This document shows positions 12,021-22,954 of a stretch of 64,000 nt of DNA, in pieces (position 1 is the first letter of the stretch; each line of letters opens with the position of its first letter). The notes below the pieces were generated by a model. The model had not been told where the DNA came from. It was given only the letters and a program-made list of their open reading frames with translations, and made no database searches. The position numbers and the translations under genes were made by a program. This DNA is from Iris pallida. Taxonomy: Eukaryota; Streptophyta; Magnoliopsida; Asparagales; Iridaceae. Location of the stretch: the NCBI GenBank assembly GCA_029216955.1, contig JANAVB010003400.1, forward strand, positions 20,347,988 to 20,411,987, read 5' to 3'.

Positions 12021-12849
12021 TCCTGATCTTGTACAAGATTGTTACATGACCCGATTGCTTGTGTTACCTTATCGATAAATAGTGGGAAACCAAGTTCCGT
12101 TCAGATGAAGGGTTACAACCCCGGTCCTTGTTTGGTTACGGGTTGTAACTTGGTTATTTGAATAGTCCCATGGTTATCTTATCGTATATCATCATGATTT
12201 TCCATATTTCCAGTCCTTTATTATATAATTATGTTCTTGTGCTAATTGCTGGTTTTAGTTCTTAAGTGAAGCCTCCTTTGTGGCACTTGCTCTTTCTGGG
12301 ATCTGACCCAACTGGTTTTGCGTGGCCAGATACCGGAGCGGCTGCAGAGGATCTCCCTACCTTCCAGCCAGATGGTGACCACCAGGCGTAACCCTGGCAA
12401 CGAGTGGGTTTTATTTTGCTCTCCCACTCTATTGTAAAAATAATCTTTTGAGGCGTTTAGCCGACGAGCACGTGTTAGCTCGATTTCACTTTACTTACTG
12501 TCTGCCTACGGGCTGTAGCATGATTAACGAATCCTAGGGTTGATCATGTATGACTGAAACTCTTGCTAGTCTTCACCTTTTGTATGACTAGCTTCATGAT
12601 CATCCAAATATATAATGTATGGGATGCCTTACTATTATATATTTGGTGCTCTGACATCTTGTAAACTGCTATTATTTGCTTGAGATTAAGACAATAGGCT
12701 TGTTCATGACCATAAAAGACTGATGGCTTGTAGCTAAACCCTCATGTATCTAGACAGCCGTGACCGTATAGCAAGGTGGGTTGCACTTCAATATACGTAG
12801 CTGGCTGTGTCCGCCCTCGTTCTCCAGTATTCTGGTTCTGGGGCGTGAT
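12021..12849 (+). repeat. 5' LTR remnant of element B
   Basis: This matches 19666-20495 of the 3' LTR. It starts mid-LTR at TCCTG because element A inserted there. It ends TGATA where the 3' LTR has TGACA, so the terminal C has apparently mutated to T. The PBS-like block AGTGGTGGCCCATGCAGG follows. Confidence 0.88.
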
Positions 12850-13144
12850 ACAGTTTAAGTGGTGGCCCATGCAGGTCTTGTAAATCAAGATATATGAGGG
12901 TTTACCGAATAGATGTCTCAATCAGCACTCGCCCTTGATCTCTGCTCATACCCTCTAAATTCCTGAAATCTTGACCTGGTCACATGCTTGTATCTTTGAC
13001 CTGTCCTGGTCCTTCCTTATTGTTTCCTGTGTCGTCTTCTTCAGCGGCATTTCTCCTGGTCCTGCCAATCAGCCGGAAGTAGCTCAGCGAGTACCCCCGC
13101 AACAAGAGGATCAAGCTCAGCACTCAGGAGCAGCTTCCTGAGTC

Positions 13145-14890
13145 ATGCTTCCCGGAGGTCCAGAACCCCCAGTGCAGCCAGCCCAGCCTGCAAGGCAGGA
13201 TGATGAAGTCTTGGTTGGACTCATCAGGGAGTTGCTTGCATCACAGGATCATCGAGGTGATGCGTTGCACCAGACAGAATAAGATGCTTTGAACAGAGGT
13301 GGTCATCAAGGTAACAGTACGGCCAACAGCTTCAAACGCTTGAACCCTCCCTTCTTCGATGGCAGCAAAGATGCTATTACTGCAGACGCTTGGCTGTAGG
13401 ACACTGAGGTTATTCTAGAAGCAGCCAGGACTCCAGAAGACGAGAAGGTGGCCGTGGTGCGCCTGCAGTTATTGGATCTAGCCCACAGCTGGTGGGCGGC
13501 ACAGGCCGTTGGATTAGTGGCACCTATTGCCTGGACAGTGTTCCGTGAGAGATTCCGGACCAAGTACTTTGAAGTTGTAGCTCGGTATGATCTACAGACG
13601 ATGTTCACTAATTTGAAGCAGATGGGCAGGACGGTCGATGGATATGCGACCGAGTTTTCCAGGCTTAGTCGGTTTGCTCCTACCTTGGTGGCGACCGAGT
13701 TCGACAGAGCTCAGTGGTTCCAGCAGGGACTCCACCTAGAGATTTTACTGGCAGTAGAGCAGTTTGAGCATCAGACTTTCGATGCAGTATTGAGAGCAGC
13801 TAGGAGGCATGAGTATACCTCCCAGAGGATTGTGGACCGGACCGAAAGTCGGAAGCGGTCTCACGGCCAGATGAACCAGTCTTCAGCACCAGCCCCGGCA
13901 GCTAGGGCTTTGACCATTGGAGCTCCGAGACGGGCGGCTTCTGTTACGTCGATTCAGCATTCGACTCCAACATTTCTCCAGCAGTAGAAGCAGTCTTCCG
14001 CAATGGATTGCACTCATTATGGGAAGCCAGGGCACGTGGTGTCGGAATGTCGCAGAGCACATAGCTTGTGCTTGGTTTGTGGGGCACCGGACCACAGGGT
14101 TGAGAACTGTCCGAATAGGGGGAGTTCATATTCTTCAACCTTTTCTAGTCCCTTGGTTAGGGGACCAGCCCCAGTATCAGTCCAGCAGCAGCAGCAGCAC
14201 CCATTCCCGAGGCCCTTGCCGCCTCAGGCCCAAGCATTTCAGCAGCAGAACCCCCAGCAGTATGTACAAGTCCAAGCTCAGACCCAGAACCGCCAGAGAG
14301 GTTTCCAGCAGAGGGGACCAGCACCCATAGGGCAAGGTCAGGCTATGGCCTTGACCGTGGAGGAAGAGTTAGCTTCAGGTGAGGTAGTGGCAGGTACCAT
14401 TCTCGTCAACTCTTTTTCAGCATCAGTATTATTTGATTCAGGTGCATCGCATTCATTTATGTCTGTACGATTCGCGACACGGATAGGACTGGAGCCCGAG
14501 TCATTATCAGTAAGGCTCAATATACTTACTGGTAACGGACTTGTGGGAGTAGATAGAGTGTTTTCCTCGTGTCGGATCGTAGTTAGCGGTAGAGAGTTTT
14601 TCGCTAGGTTGATAGAATTTCCGATGGCCGATTATGACGTGGTCTTAGGGATGGAATGGTTGAGGGACCAGTATGCTAGAATAGATTGCCATATCGGCAA
14701 GATTATTTTTAGTATTCCTGGTGAGCCAGAGTTTTCATTTTTTCGAGGCGGAGTAGAACCTTCTCCCCCAGTGTTGCGGATGGCAGTAGCAGCAGTTCAG
14801 TTTTCCCGAGTTGTAGAGGAGTTTCTCGATGTTTTCCCCGAGGAGCTTCCAGGTATGCCACCAGAGAGAGAGAGATCGAGTTCACCATAG
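13145..14890 (+). pseudogene. gag: Element B gag and protease, stop-interrupted
   Basis: Gag forms the virus-like particle, and the protease matures it. One frame runs from the ATG at 13145, with in-frame stops at 13280-13282, 13397-13399 and 13985-13987. A retrotransposon gag domain covers about 13330-13850 (NPPFFDG, LDLAHSWW, FRTKYF). Two zinc knuckles follow at about 14008 and 14070. The second is canonical (CLVCGAPDHRVENC), while the first has Tyr in place of its second Cys. The protease active site VLFDSGASHSF is at about 14426. An extra GA in the GAGAGA run near 14866-14876 shifts the frame and ends the ORF at 14890. An earlier start is possible but a stop at 13139 precedes this ATG. 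Confidence 0.88.
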
Positions 14891-17694
14891 ACTTGATCCC
14901 CGGAACAGCACCAGTGTCAGAGAGAGTCTACCGGATGGCACCATCAGAATTGGAGATCTTGTATAAGATGATTGAAGAACTCAGGACCAAGGGATTCATC
15001 CGTGCTAGTGGATCGCCTTGGGGAGCCCCGATGCTTCTTGTGAAAAAGAAGGATGGTACGTCAAGATTATGTGTTGATTATCGTACCTTGAACTCTGTAA
15101 CAATCAAGAACAGATATCCTCTACCAAGGATAGATGACTTGTTTGATCAACTCAGAGGAGCGGCAGTATTCTCGAATATTGATTTGTGGTCAGGATATCA
15201 CCAGATCAGAGTCAGAGAGCAGGACATCCCGAAGACGGCATTTAGATCCAGGTATGGGCATTGGGAGTTCCTTGTTATGCCCTTTGGAGCAACCAATACG
15301 CCGGCTGTATTCATGGACCTCATGAATCGTATCTTCATGCCTTATTTGGATCAGTTCGTGATTGTGTTCATAGACGACATCCTGGTCTACAGTAAGAATG
15401 AAGCGGAGCATGAGCAGCATCTCAGAGTTGTCCTCCAGATTCTCAGAGAGCACCAGTTGTATGCGAAGTTCAGTAAATGCGAGTTCTGGCTCGATCTCAT
15501 TTCATACTTGGGTCATATCATCACCAGAGGAGGAGTAGAAATGGATCCCCAGAAGATCGTGGCTATTGAGACGTGGCCGGTACCCAGCACAGTTGCAGAA
15601 GTTCGCAGTTTTCTTGGCTTGGCCGACTACTACCGGCAATTTATTTCAGACATTGCTCGAATTTCAGCACCACTGATGCAGTTGACCCGTAAGGATGTGC
15701 AGTTTGCTTGGACCGCAGAATGTTAGGATTCTTTTGAAAAGTTGAAGCGGGGTTTGATGACGGCACCCATTCTCACGCTTCCAGATGGGACCGGGGGATT
15801 CTCAGTGTATTGTGATGCTTCAGGCAGAGGTTTAGGATGTGTTTTGATGCAGCATGGGAAGGTAATAGCTTATGCGTCACGTCAACTTCGTGATCATGAG
15901 AGGAATTACCCAACCCATGACTTAGAGCTGGCAGCAGTAGTGTTTGCACTTAAGCTTTGGAGACACTACTTGTATGGAGATAGGGTGGAGATTTTCACCG
16001 ACCACAAGAGCCTAAAGTATGTGTTTACTCAGAAGGATCTTAACATGCGTCAGAGGAGATGGCTAGAGCTGCTTGTGGATTATGACATCAACCTGCAGTA
16101 TCATCCTGGGAATGCCAACGTCGTTGCAGATGCATTAAGCAGAAGAGCCGAAGTTTATTTTCTAACAGCACAACCAGAGTTATTAGCAGATCTTCAGAAG
16201 ATGGGTATAGAATTTGTCCTTCCTACCAATGTGGCATTGATGGCCATTATGTAAGTTCAGTTCAGAATAGTTGAGAGGATCAAGTTAGCTCAGTCAACAG
16301 ATTCTAAGCTTCAGTGGCTTAGGGCAGAATGTGTAGCAAGACAAAAACCAGAATTATGTATCCATGAGGACGGTACACTTCGGCATAGGAGGCATCTTTG
16401 TGTACCTAGTGGTGGTATCAGACAGGAGATTATGGCAAAAGCTCACAGTTCTCAGTATTCGATTCATCCGGACGGTACGAAGATGTATCGTGATATCCGG
16501 CAGCATTTTTGGTGGAATGGCATGAAGAGGAAGATAGCCCGGTTTGTCTCTCGATGTTTAGTTTGCCAACAAGTTAAAGCTGAACATCAGAGACCGGCTG
16601 GACTTCTTCAACCTTTACCGATCCCAGAATGGAAATGGGAGCACATTACCATGGATTTTGTAACTGGATTACCTAGATCTCCAGCTGGGAGAGATGTTAT
16701 TTGGGTTATAGTTGACAAACTCATCAAGGTAGCACATTTTCTTTCCTTCATGGTTGGTCAGTCGACGGATCAGCTTGCAGAGATGTACCTCAGGCAGATA
16801 GTCAGGTTGCATGGAGTACCAGTCAGTATCGTATCCGACAGAGATTCAAGATTCACATCGCACTTTTGGCAGAGTCTTCAAAAAAGTTTGGGGACTCGTC
16901 TCAAGTTCAGTTCAGCTTATCACCCGCAGACAGATGGTCAGTCAGAACGTACGATCCAGACTCTTGAAGATATGTTGCGGTCATGTACACTCGACTTCGG
17001 TGGTTCGTGGGAAGATCACCTGCATCTCGTGGAGTTCTCCTATAACAACAGTTTTCAGGCCAGTATCCAGATGGCACCCTTTGAAGCCTTGTACGACAGA
17101 AAGTGCAGATCTCCGTTAGCATGGGATGATATAGGCGAGAGGCAGATGCTTGGTCCAGAGATGATCACACGGACTATTGAGGTGGTCAGACAAGTCAGAG
17201 ATCATCTTCGAGTTGCACAAGATCGCCAGCACCATTGGGCCGATTCTCATCGGCATCCCCTTGAATTTTCTGTCGGCGACCATGTATTCCTTAGGATCTC
17301 GCCTACCCGTGGCATCATTCGTTTCGGCGTACGGGAAAAGCTTAGTCCCAGGTATATAGGTCCATTCGACATTCTAGAGCGAGTAGGAGATGTGTCCTAT
17401 CTTCTCGCTCTTCCGCCGTCGTTACGTGAGGTGCATGATGTCTTCCATGTATCCCAATTGCGACGGTATATCCTGGATCCGAGTCATGTCCTTGATCATT
17501 CGGAATTGGTTGTTGGTACCAACCTTTCGTATGAGGAGAGACCCGTATCCATATTGGACCGAAGAGAGAAGATACTCAAGAATAAGACTATCAAGTTAGT
17601 CCGTGTTGCTTGGGGTCATCACTCCTTGGGTGAGTCAACGTGGGAGCGTGAGGATGATATCCGCTCGCGATATCCACACCTCATTGACTCATAA
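14870..17694 (+). pseudogene. pol: Element B pol: reverse transcriptase, RNase H, integrase, chromodomain
   Basis: The polymerase part copies element RNA to DNA and inserts it. In one frame from about 14870, the reverse transcriptase includes [14 protein letters not shown] and the catalytic FIDDILVYS (about 15366). RNase H starts near 15790 ([10 protein letters not shown]). Integrase has the HHCC zinc site (16435-16580) and the DDE core with VSDRDSRF and HPQTDGQSE (16830-16950). A chromodomain-like tail ends at 17694. In-frame stops are TAG at 15724-15726 and TAA at 16252-16254. There is otherwise no frame change, so this is a fairly young copy. Confidence 0.92.
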
Positions 17695-18064
17695 GGTATA
17701 ATGTCTTCCTTATGCATTATGTTTTTAATTCCTTGCTTGCATGAATGATTGCTTGGTTAACTGCTAGTCGTAGCTTGCTTATGATTAATATAGCTTGCCC
17801 CGACATCTCTAGCCTCTTGATTAAATTCCGAGGACAGAATTCTTTTAAGGTGGGTAGAGTTGTCACCTCCGTTTTTCGTTATACGTATTTTCAGTATACG
17901 TGTACGAAATACCAACCCGTAGGTAGACTTGTCTTGCTTAGCTTGACCCTGGTTTAATCTTGCCTTGGTTTATTTTGGGTTCATCATGGTTCGGCTTGGC
18001 TTGGTTTGGTGTATTTGGTTGGGCTCGGTTGTTAGGACTTGACCCAACATGCTAAACCCCCCTC

Positions 18065-18072
18065 TTTATAAG
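18065..18072 (+). promoter_or_regulatory. TATA box of element B LTR
   Basis: TTTATAAG is followed by CCACCAACCCC. The same TATA plus CCACCAACCCC context occurs in the related solo LTR (50381-50400), which supports function. Confidence 0.6.
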
Positions 18073-18496
18073 CCACCAACCCCTTTCTCTCTCCTCATTC
18101 ACTTCTTCATTTACTTCTTCTTCTTCCTCCATTAACTCTCTCCACCGACCAAGAGCTTAGGCAAGTGCAACTTGCTTCATGGAGGAACTTAATTTTTGTT
18201 GTTCCATTTTCTTCCTCACGACATTCTAAGACACATTAGTACTTAGCATTTTTAATTTCCGTGGTTCATTTCATGTAGATCTAAGTTTGTTTTATTTTTG
18301 AATTTCTTGGGTTTTGATCTATCAAACTTTGTTATTTTCAAGTTTTGATTGTTCCATGTTGTAGAAAATTTCGTTCTACCCCATTTTGACCTATGGAAGT
18401 CCGGATTTTGACTTTAAATGAAGAATTAATGGAGCTTGAAGCCATGGCTTCCATGGTTCTTCTTCTCTGATCTTTGGAGAAGAAGAACAGTCTTTT

Positions 18497-18950
18497 TGCG
18501 GCAACCCTCATGTGGCCAGCCTTATGCGGCACCCTCATGCGGCCAGCCTTATGCGGCAACCCCATGCGGCCAGCCTTTTGCGGCAACCCCATGCGGCTAG
18601 CCTTATGCGGCACCCTCATGCGGCCAGCCTTATACGGCAACCCCATGCGGCCAGCCTTATGCGGCAACCCTCATGCGGCCAGCCTTATGCGACAATCCCA
18701 TGCGGCCAGCCCTATACGGCAACCCTCATGCGGCCAGTCTTATGCGGCAACCCTCATGCGGCCAGTCTTATGCGGCATCCCTATGCGGCTAGTCTTATGC
18801 GGCAACCTCATGCGGCCAGCCTTATGCGGCATCCCTCATACGGCCAGCCTTATGCGGCAACCCCATGCGACCAGCCTTATGCGGCAACCCCCATGCGGCC
18901 AGCCTTTTGCGGCAACCCCCATGCGGCCAGTCTTTTGCGGCAACCCTCAT
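18497..18950. repeat. LTR minisatellite, ~26-bp ATGCGGC unit
   Basis: About 17 imperfect copies of a 26-bp unit built from ATGCGGCCAGCCTT and ATGCGGCAACCC lie about 640 bp into the B 3' LTR, downstream of the TATA box, so they would be transcribed. Open frames on both strands translate to repeated MRPALCGNP-like peptides and are repeat artefacts. Confidence 0.92.
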
Positions 18951-20500
18951 GGCAGGGTTATGTGTTGGACGTGGCATGATTTCAATATTGGCATGACTTT
19001 TACATGAGCACGACATGATAATATAGGGATAGAACACGATAGTGACCCGTCGTTGTGCACTCTTGACAAGTAACATGACATGATAGTGGCCAGTCGTGAC
19101 GCACTCTTGATAAGTAAACCTAACATGATATACCTCGATATGCTGTTGCGACGGCTAGCATGGCATGACAAGAATGAATAACCTGGACACCGTGGGCGAT
19201 TGTGTTTGTACAAAAGAACCAGTATTGTCTTACATCATGTCTAGGGCAGGGACCCCTGAGTACCACGGTCAGGAGAACCTACTGAAACTGGCTAAGGCTA
19301 ATAACTAGAATAATCCAGTAGTCATGAAGAGATTTTTCAACTACAAGCAATCCCGTTATCTGGGCGCTCCATCATGGGATTTGTAGCCTGCCGTCGAGTA
19401 GGGCACATTTCTAGCACACTGTCATGTGTTGCACCCTTCAAGCTACTTAAGGGTACATGCGTTTCCTGGACGATGTACCCACATAAACTCAACCCCTAAT
19501 TGCGTCCGGGTAACCTGGATGGTCTGCAGGGCTTGTGGCTGTTGGAATAATCTCATTGCATCTTGCTAGTAACTAGGCCTGTGATAACCCTAGTTAGTTA
19601 AAGTATCAAGCCGTACTTATTGCTTGGCCGTGAATGTTGGATGGAGTCTAACCAGTCTAGTCTTGTCCTGATCTTGTACAAGATTGTTACATGATCCGAT
19701 TGCTTGTGTTACCTTATCGATAAATGGTGGGAAACCAAGTTCCGTTCAGATGAAGGGTTATAACCCCGGTCCTTGTTTGGTTACGGGTTGTAACTTGGTT
19801 ATCTGAATAGTCCCATGGTTATCTTATCGTATATCATCATGATTTTCCATATTTCCAGTCCTTTATTATATAATTATGTTCTTGTGCTAATTGCTGGTTT
19901 TAGTTCTTAAGTGAAGCCTCCTTTGTGGCACTTGCTCTTTCTGGGATCTGACCCAGCTGGTTTTGCGTGACCAGATACCGGAGCGGCTCCAGAGGATCTC
20001 CCTACCTTCCAGCCAGATGGTGACCACCAGGCATAACCCTGGCAACGAGTGGGTTTTATTTTGCTCTCCCACTCTATTGTAAAAATAATCTTTTGAGGCG
20101 TTTAGCCGACGAATATGTGTTAGCTCGATTGCACTTTACTTACTGTCTGCCTACGGGCTGTAGCATGATTAACGAATCCTAGGGTTGATCATGTATGACT
20201 GAAACTCTTGCTAGTCTTCACCTTTTGTATGACTAGCTTCATGATCATCCAAATATGTAATGTATGGGACGTCTTACTATTGTATATTTCGTGCTCTGAC
20301 ATCTTGTAAACTGCTATTATTTGCTTGAGATTGAGACAATAGGCTTGGTCATGACCATAAGAGACTGATGGCTTGTAGCTAAACCCTCATGTATCTAGAC
20401 AGCCAAGACCGTATAGCGAGGTGGGTTGCACTTCAATATACGTAGCTGGCTGTGTCCGCCCCCGTTCTCCAGTATTTTGGTTCTGGGGCATGACAATGAG

Positions 20501-21350
20501 CTCGGGCCGGCATGCCGAGAGGCACCTCCTGTTTGCAGAGCAATGTCCAGTCTGACTGACTAATCTGATTAAGAGGTCCTTTTATACAAACACTAAATAT
20601 GTGTTCGCATTAAAAATGCAACAAAAATGATACCAATCCATCCAAAGATAACTAACTCCGTCTTATGCAAGCACAAAGACAAATTAAACACAATATATGT
20701 TTGATGATTATGTCACATAGACAATTTTTTTCAATCTATCTTGAAAGACGAGCCATAAGAGCAAAGTACGGACTTTCTTTTAGATTCATGTGAACTTGCT
20801 CCCTTGGGAGCCCTAAGATCAAAGTACGAATTTTCTCTTAGATTCATGTGAACTTGCTCCCTTGAATCTCTCCCATGGACTTCTGCTGAGCAACCCCCTA
20901 TAGCCTCTTTATATATGTTAACAAAACCTAATGTAGGGTTAGAAAATCTTTAAATTAGTCCAGCAATAATCTTGGTTGTCCATATTAGATCACATGGTTT
21001 TGAATTGGAGCCACATATGAATCGAATTCCGACAGGCAGTATATCGCGGCATACCGCAGGCCTTCAAAATAGGTTCTTGAACGAAATCCCAAAAATACCG
21101 ATATACGACAGTATACCGTCGATATTGTTTTGGCGAGTCTCAATTCAGTCACCAATCCTCCGTTTTTTGCCGCAACTCATGTCGATGTTTCGCGACGTCC
21201 AAACAATTCTTTCACACCTCTCGAGACTGAAATCCAACAATATAGACATGATGTTGCTCATGGCAAGAATTCGACTTCTACAATTGTACTTCACATAATC
21301 ATGATTTCCTTCTAGGTGAGCCCTCTTTGTGTGTATGTGTTGCATAGACG
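20501..21350 (-). mobile_element. Probable antisense LTR-retrotransposon fragment
   Basis: No gene is recognised here. On the minus strand there is a promoter-like ACATATATAAAGAGGC near 20915, in a context that looks like a plant LTR. A ~45-bp segment containing TTAGATTCATGTGAACTTGC is tandemly duplicated at about 20764-20812 and 20822-20864. Boundaries are not defined, and the assignment rests on texture only. Confidence 0.3.
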
Positions 21351-21387
21351 GCTAACATGACATAGATTTTGATTGATACTCCCTTAT

Positions 21388-21683
21388 CAGGGCTGGCCTT
21401 AAGCTGATGGGGGCCCAAGGCGAAACTTCCAAAATGGACCTCCGGTACATAATGTAAAAAAAAAGAAGTAAATGTAACAAAAACTTGTTGCCACCAAGAT
21501 TTGAACCAAGGACCTCTAAAGTAAAAGCCTAACTTTATAACCAGTACACCACAATAGTTTTTTCATTAAAATAAGGCACATGATACATGCTAGTTATATT
21601 ATAGATAGATCCATGTTGGTGTCCGCTTTCGTCTGGGGGCCCTGGGCCGTCGTCCGGCCTACCCTGGGCCAGGGCCGCCCCTG
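21388..21683. mobile_element. hAT-type MITE with perfect 8-bp TSD
   Basis: The 296-bp element starts CAGGGCTGGCC, and its other end reads CAGGGGCGGCC on the opposite strand, giving near-perfect terminal inverted repeats of the hAT CAGGG type. It is bracketed by an exact 8-bp direct repeat TCCCTTAT (21380-21387 and 21684-21691), the hAT target-duplication length. It encodes nothing. It carries a tRNA-like segment. Confidence 0.9.
21490..21556 (-). other. tRNA-like segment inside the hAT MITE
   Basis: On the minus strand the segment reads TGGTGTACTGGTT (A-box-like), then about 30 bp later GGTTCAAATC (B-box-like, consensus GGTTCGAAT). The spacing matches a tRNA gene promoter. The fold lacks the paired arms of a functional tRNA as far as I can see. 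It may be a captured tRNA or SINE head. Confidence 0.4.
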
Positions 21684-21691
21684 TCCCTTAT

Positions 21692-22954
21692 GTTGTATTA
21701 AGACAAGTGACACGGTTTGGATACAGGCACAATACAAATTTGGACAAATAATCCCTAATTATAAGTAGATGAAATCTATTATTGCAAGTCACCTTTGTTT
21801 GATATCACTTCTCTCTTTTGTGATGAAATGGAGGAGTTGTTTGTGTTGTCGTCCAATTGATAATGGAGTTCAGGCTACAGTGGGCTAAGTTAGTATGATA
21901 CCATCCTATTATTCAAAAGATAAAGAAATTTAGTTTTTCATTTACAGACAACACTAAGTAGCTTCAACAAGAGAAATCTTAAATGATCTTCTGTGTGTCG
22001 TGCAAATCAGCATAAAACTCACCAACCTTTATTATTTTCATGTAATTTCAGGGTGGTGAATCTACATTCCTGAAATGTTGTATTGACATCTCAGCCAGTA
22101 GCTTACAGGCACTATCGTGATACGATCTACTTCTATGGCATATGAACACTGAATAGAATCCATTTCCTAATGTATACATAGGGTGGTTCTAGGAATTTGC
22201 AACTTCTTTTGTATCTGTTGCTAAAGTACCAAGTGTAAATCACTTTGTTTACAGCAATAACATGTTTTCATTTAAAGTCACTTGAGATGTTCCTACACAT
22301 GTTTGCTCGCCTTTTATTGCCCTCAGCACATTGGCTCGTAGCTAACAATTCCAGCATATTACTCGTGTCCTGACAATGAAGAAATCACAAGTAAAACAGT
22401 CCAGGACCTACCAAAACCACCTAATAATATTTAATAGCCAAACCCAATAGTATCACTTCAGGAAAATCCTTAACTCAAACCACTACTTGAGTTGACGGCA
22501 AACATATATGAAGGAATCAACTCGTGACATTCTGTCTAACCCAAAAGCTTTAAATGAAGACGAAGGAAAGGTATCTGAACTCGGTTAATTATCATTGTCA
22601 ATCAAATTATCAGCTAAAATTTATTGAGCAGGATCAATTTATGCATACAACAGCATTTTTAAAAAGTTTTAACACATTTCTGATAATTACCTTGATTAGT
22701 GAATATTCTACCATATTGACCAATTACAGCAGATATAGTTCAGAAACAAGTCCGCTTTAGAACACTGAGTATCACTGTTCTTACAGCTAAGGGAAGCCCT
22801 CCGGATAATCATGATTGTGACTCTGTTCATTCTAGCACTAACATCTGCATTCAGTTTCTTGAGACGGTCTAACAGATAGTGGGGCAGGCTAAAAGGGGGA
22901 ACATGCGCACATCCATCTCTCTGTATAACTAACTAATGAGCTGGTTGCTCAAGA
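21692..22954. other. Intergenic sequence and 3' UTR side of DUS3
   Basis: No gene, RNA or repeat is recognised in this 1.26 kb. The part next to 22954 should include the DUS3 3' untranslated region, since that gene ends at 22955 on the minus strand. The poly(A) site cannot be placed with confidence. Confidence 0.5.

Larger units (their letters stand above)
12021..20495 (+). mobile_element. Element B: Ty3/gypsy chromovirus
   Basis: B has a partial 5' LTR (12021-12849), gag-pol (about 13145-17694) and a full 2635-bp 3' LTR (17861-20495). The pol order (protease, reverse transcriptase, RNase H, integrase, chromodomain-like C-terminus) defines a Ty3/gypsy chromovirus, and the long LTRs suggest the Tekay/Del clade. 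The upstream ~1.8 kb of the 5' LTR was displaced by element A. The right flank begins ATGAG (20496-20500), the expected right copy of B's target duplication. Only a few disablements are seen. Confidence 0.92.
17861..20495 (+). repeat. 3' LTR of element B (2635 bp)
   Basis: It starts TGTCACCTCCG after the polypurine block (TCCGAGGACAGAATTC, about 17827) and ends GGGGCATGACA. It contains a TATA box near 18065 and a 26-bp minisatellite at 18497-18950. Its last 830 bp match the 5' remnant. It is clearly related to the solo LTR at 50164-53194. Confidence 0.9.

Noticed and set aside
12242..12427. Small ORF repeated at 19887-20072 (conserved between the B LTRs)
   Set aside because: Conservation is explained by LTR duplication. 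There is no domain, and the related solo LTR does not keep the frame as far as I can see.
18497..18950. CRISPR-like array
   Set aside because: Units are contiguous and imperfect, with no unique spacers, and the genome is a plant's.
18338..19076. Repetitive MRPALCGNP-like proteins, both strands
   Set aside because: Products of the LTR minisatellite, readable in several frames, with no start context.
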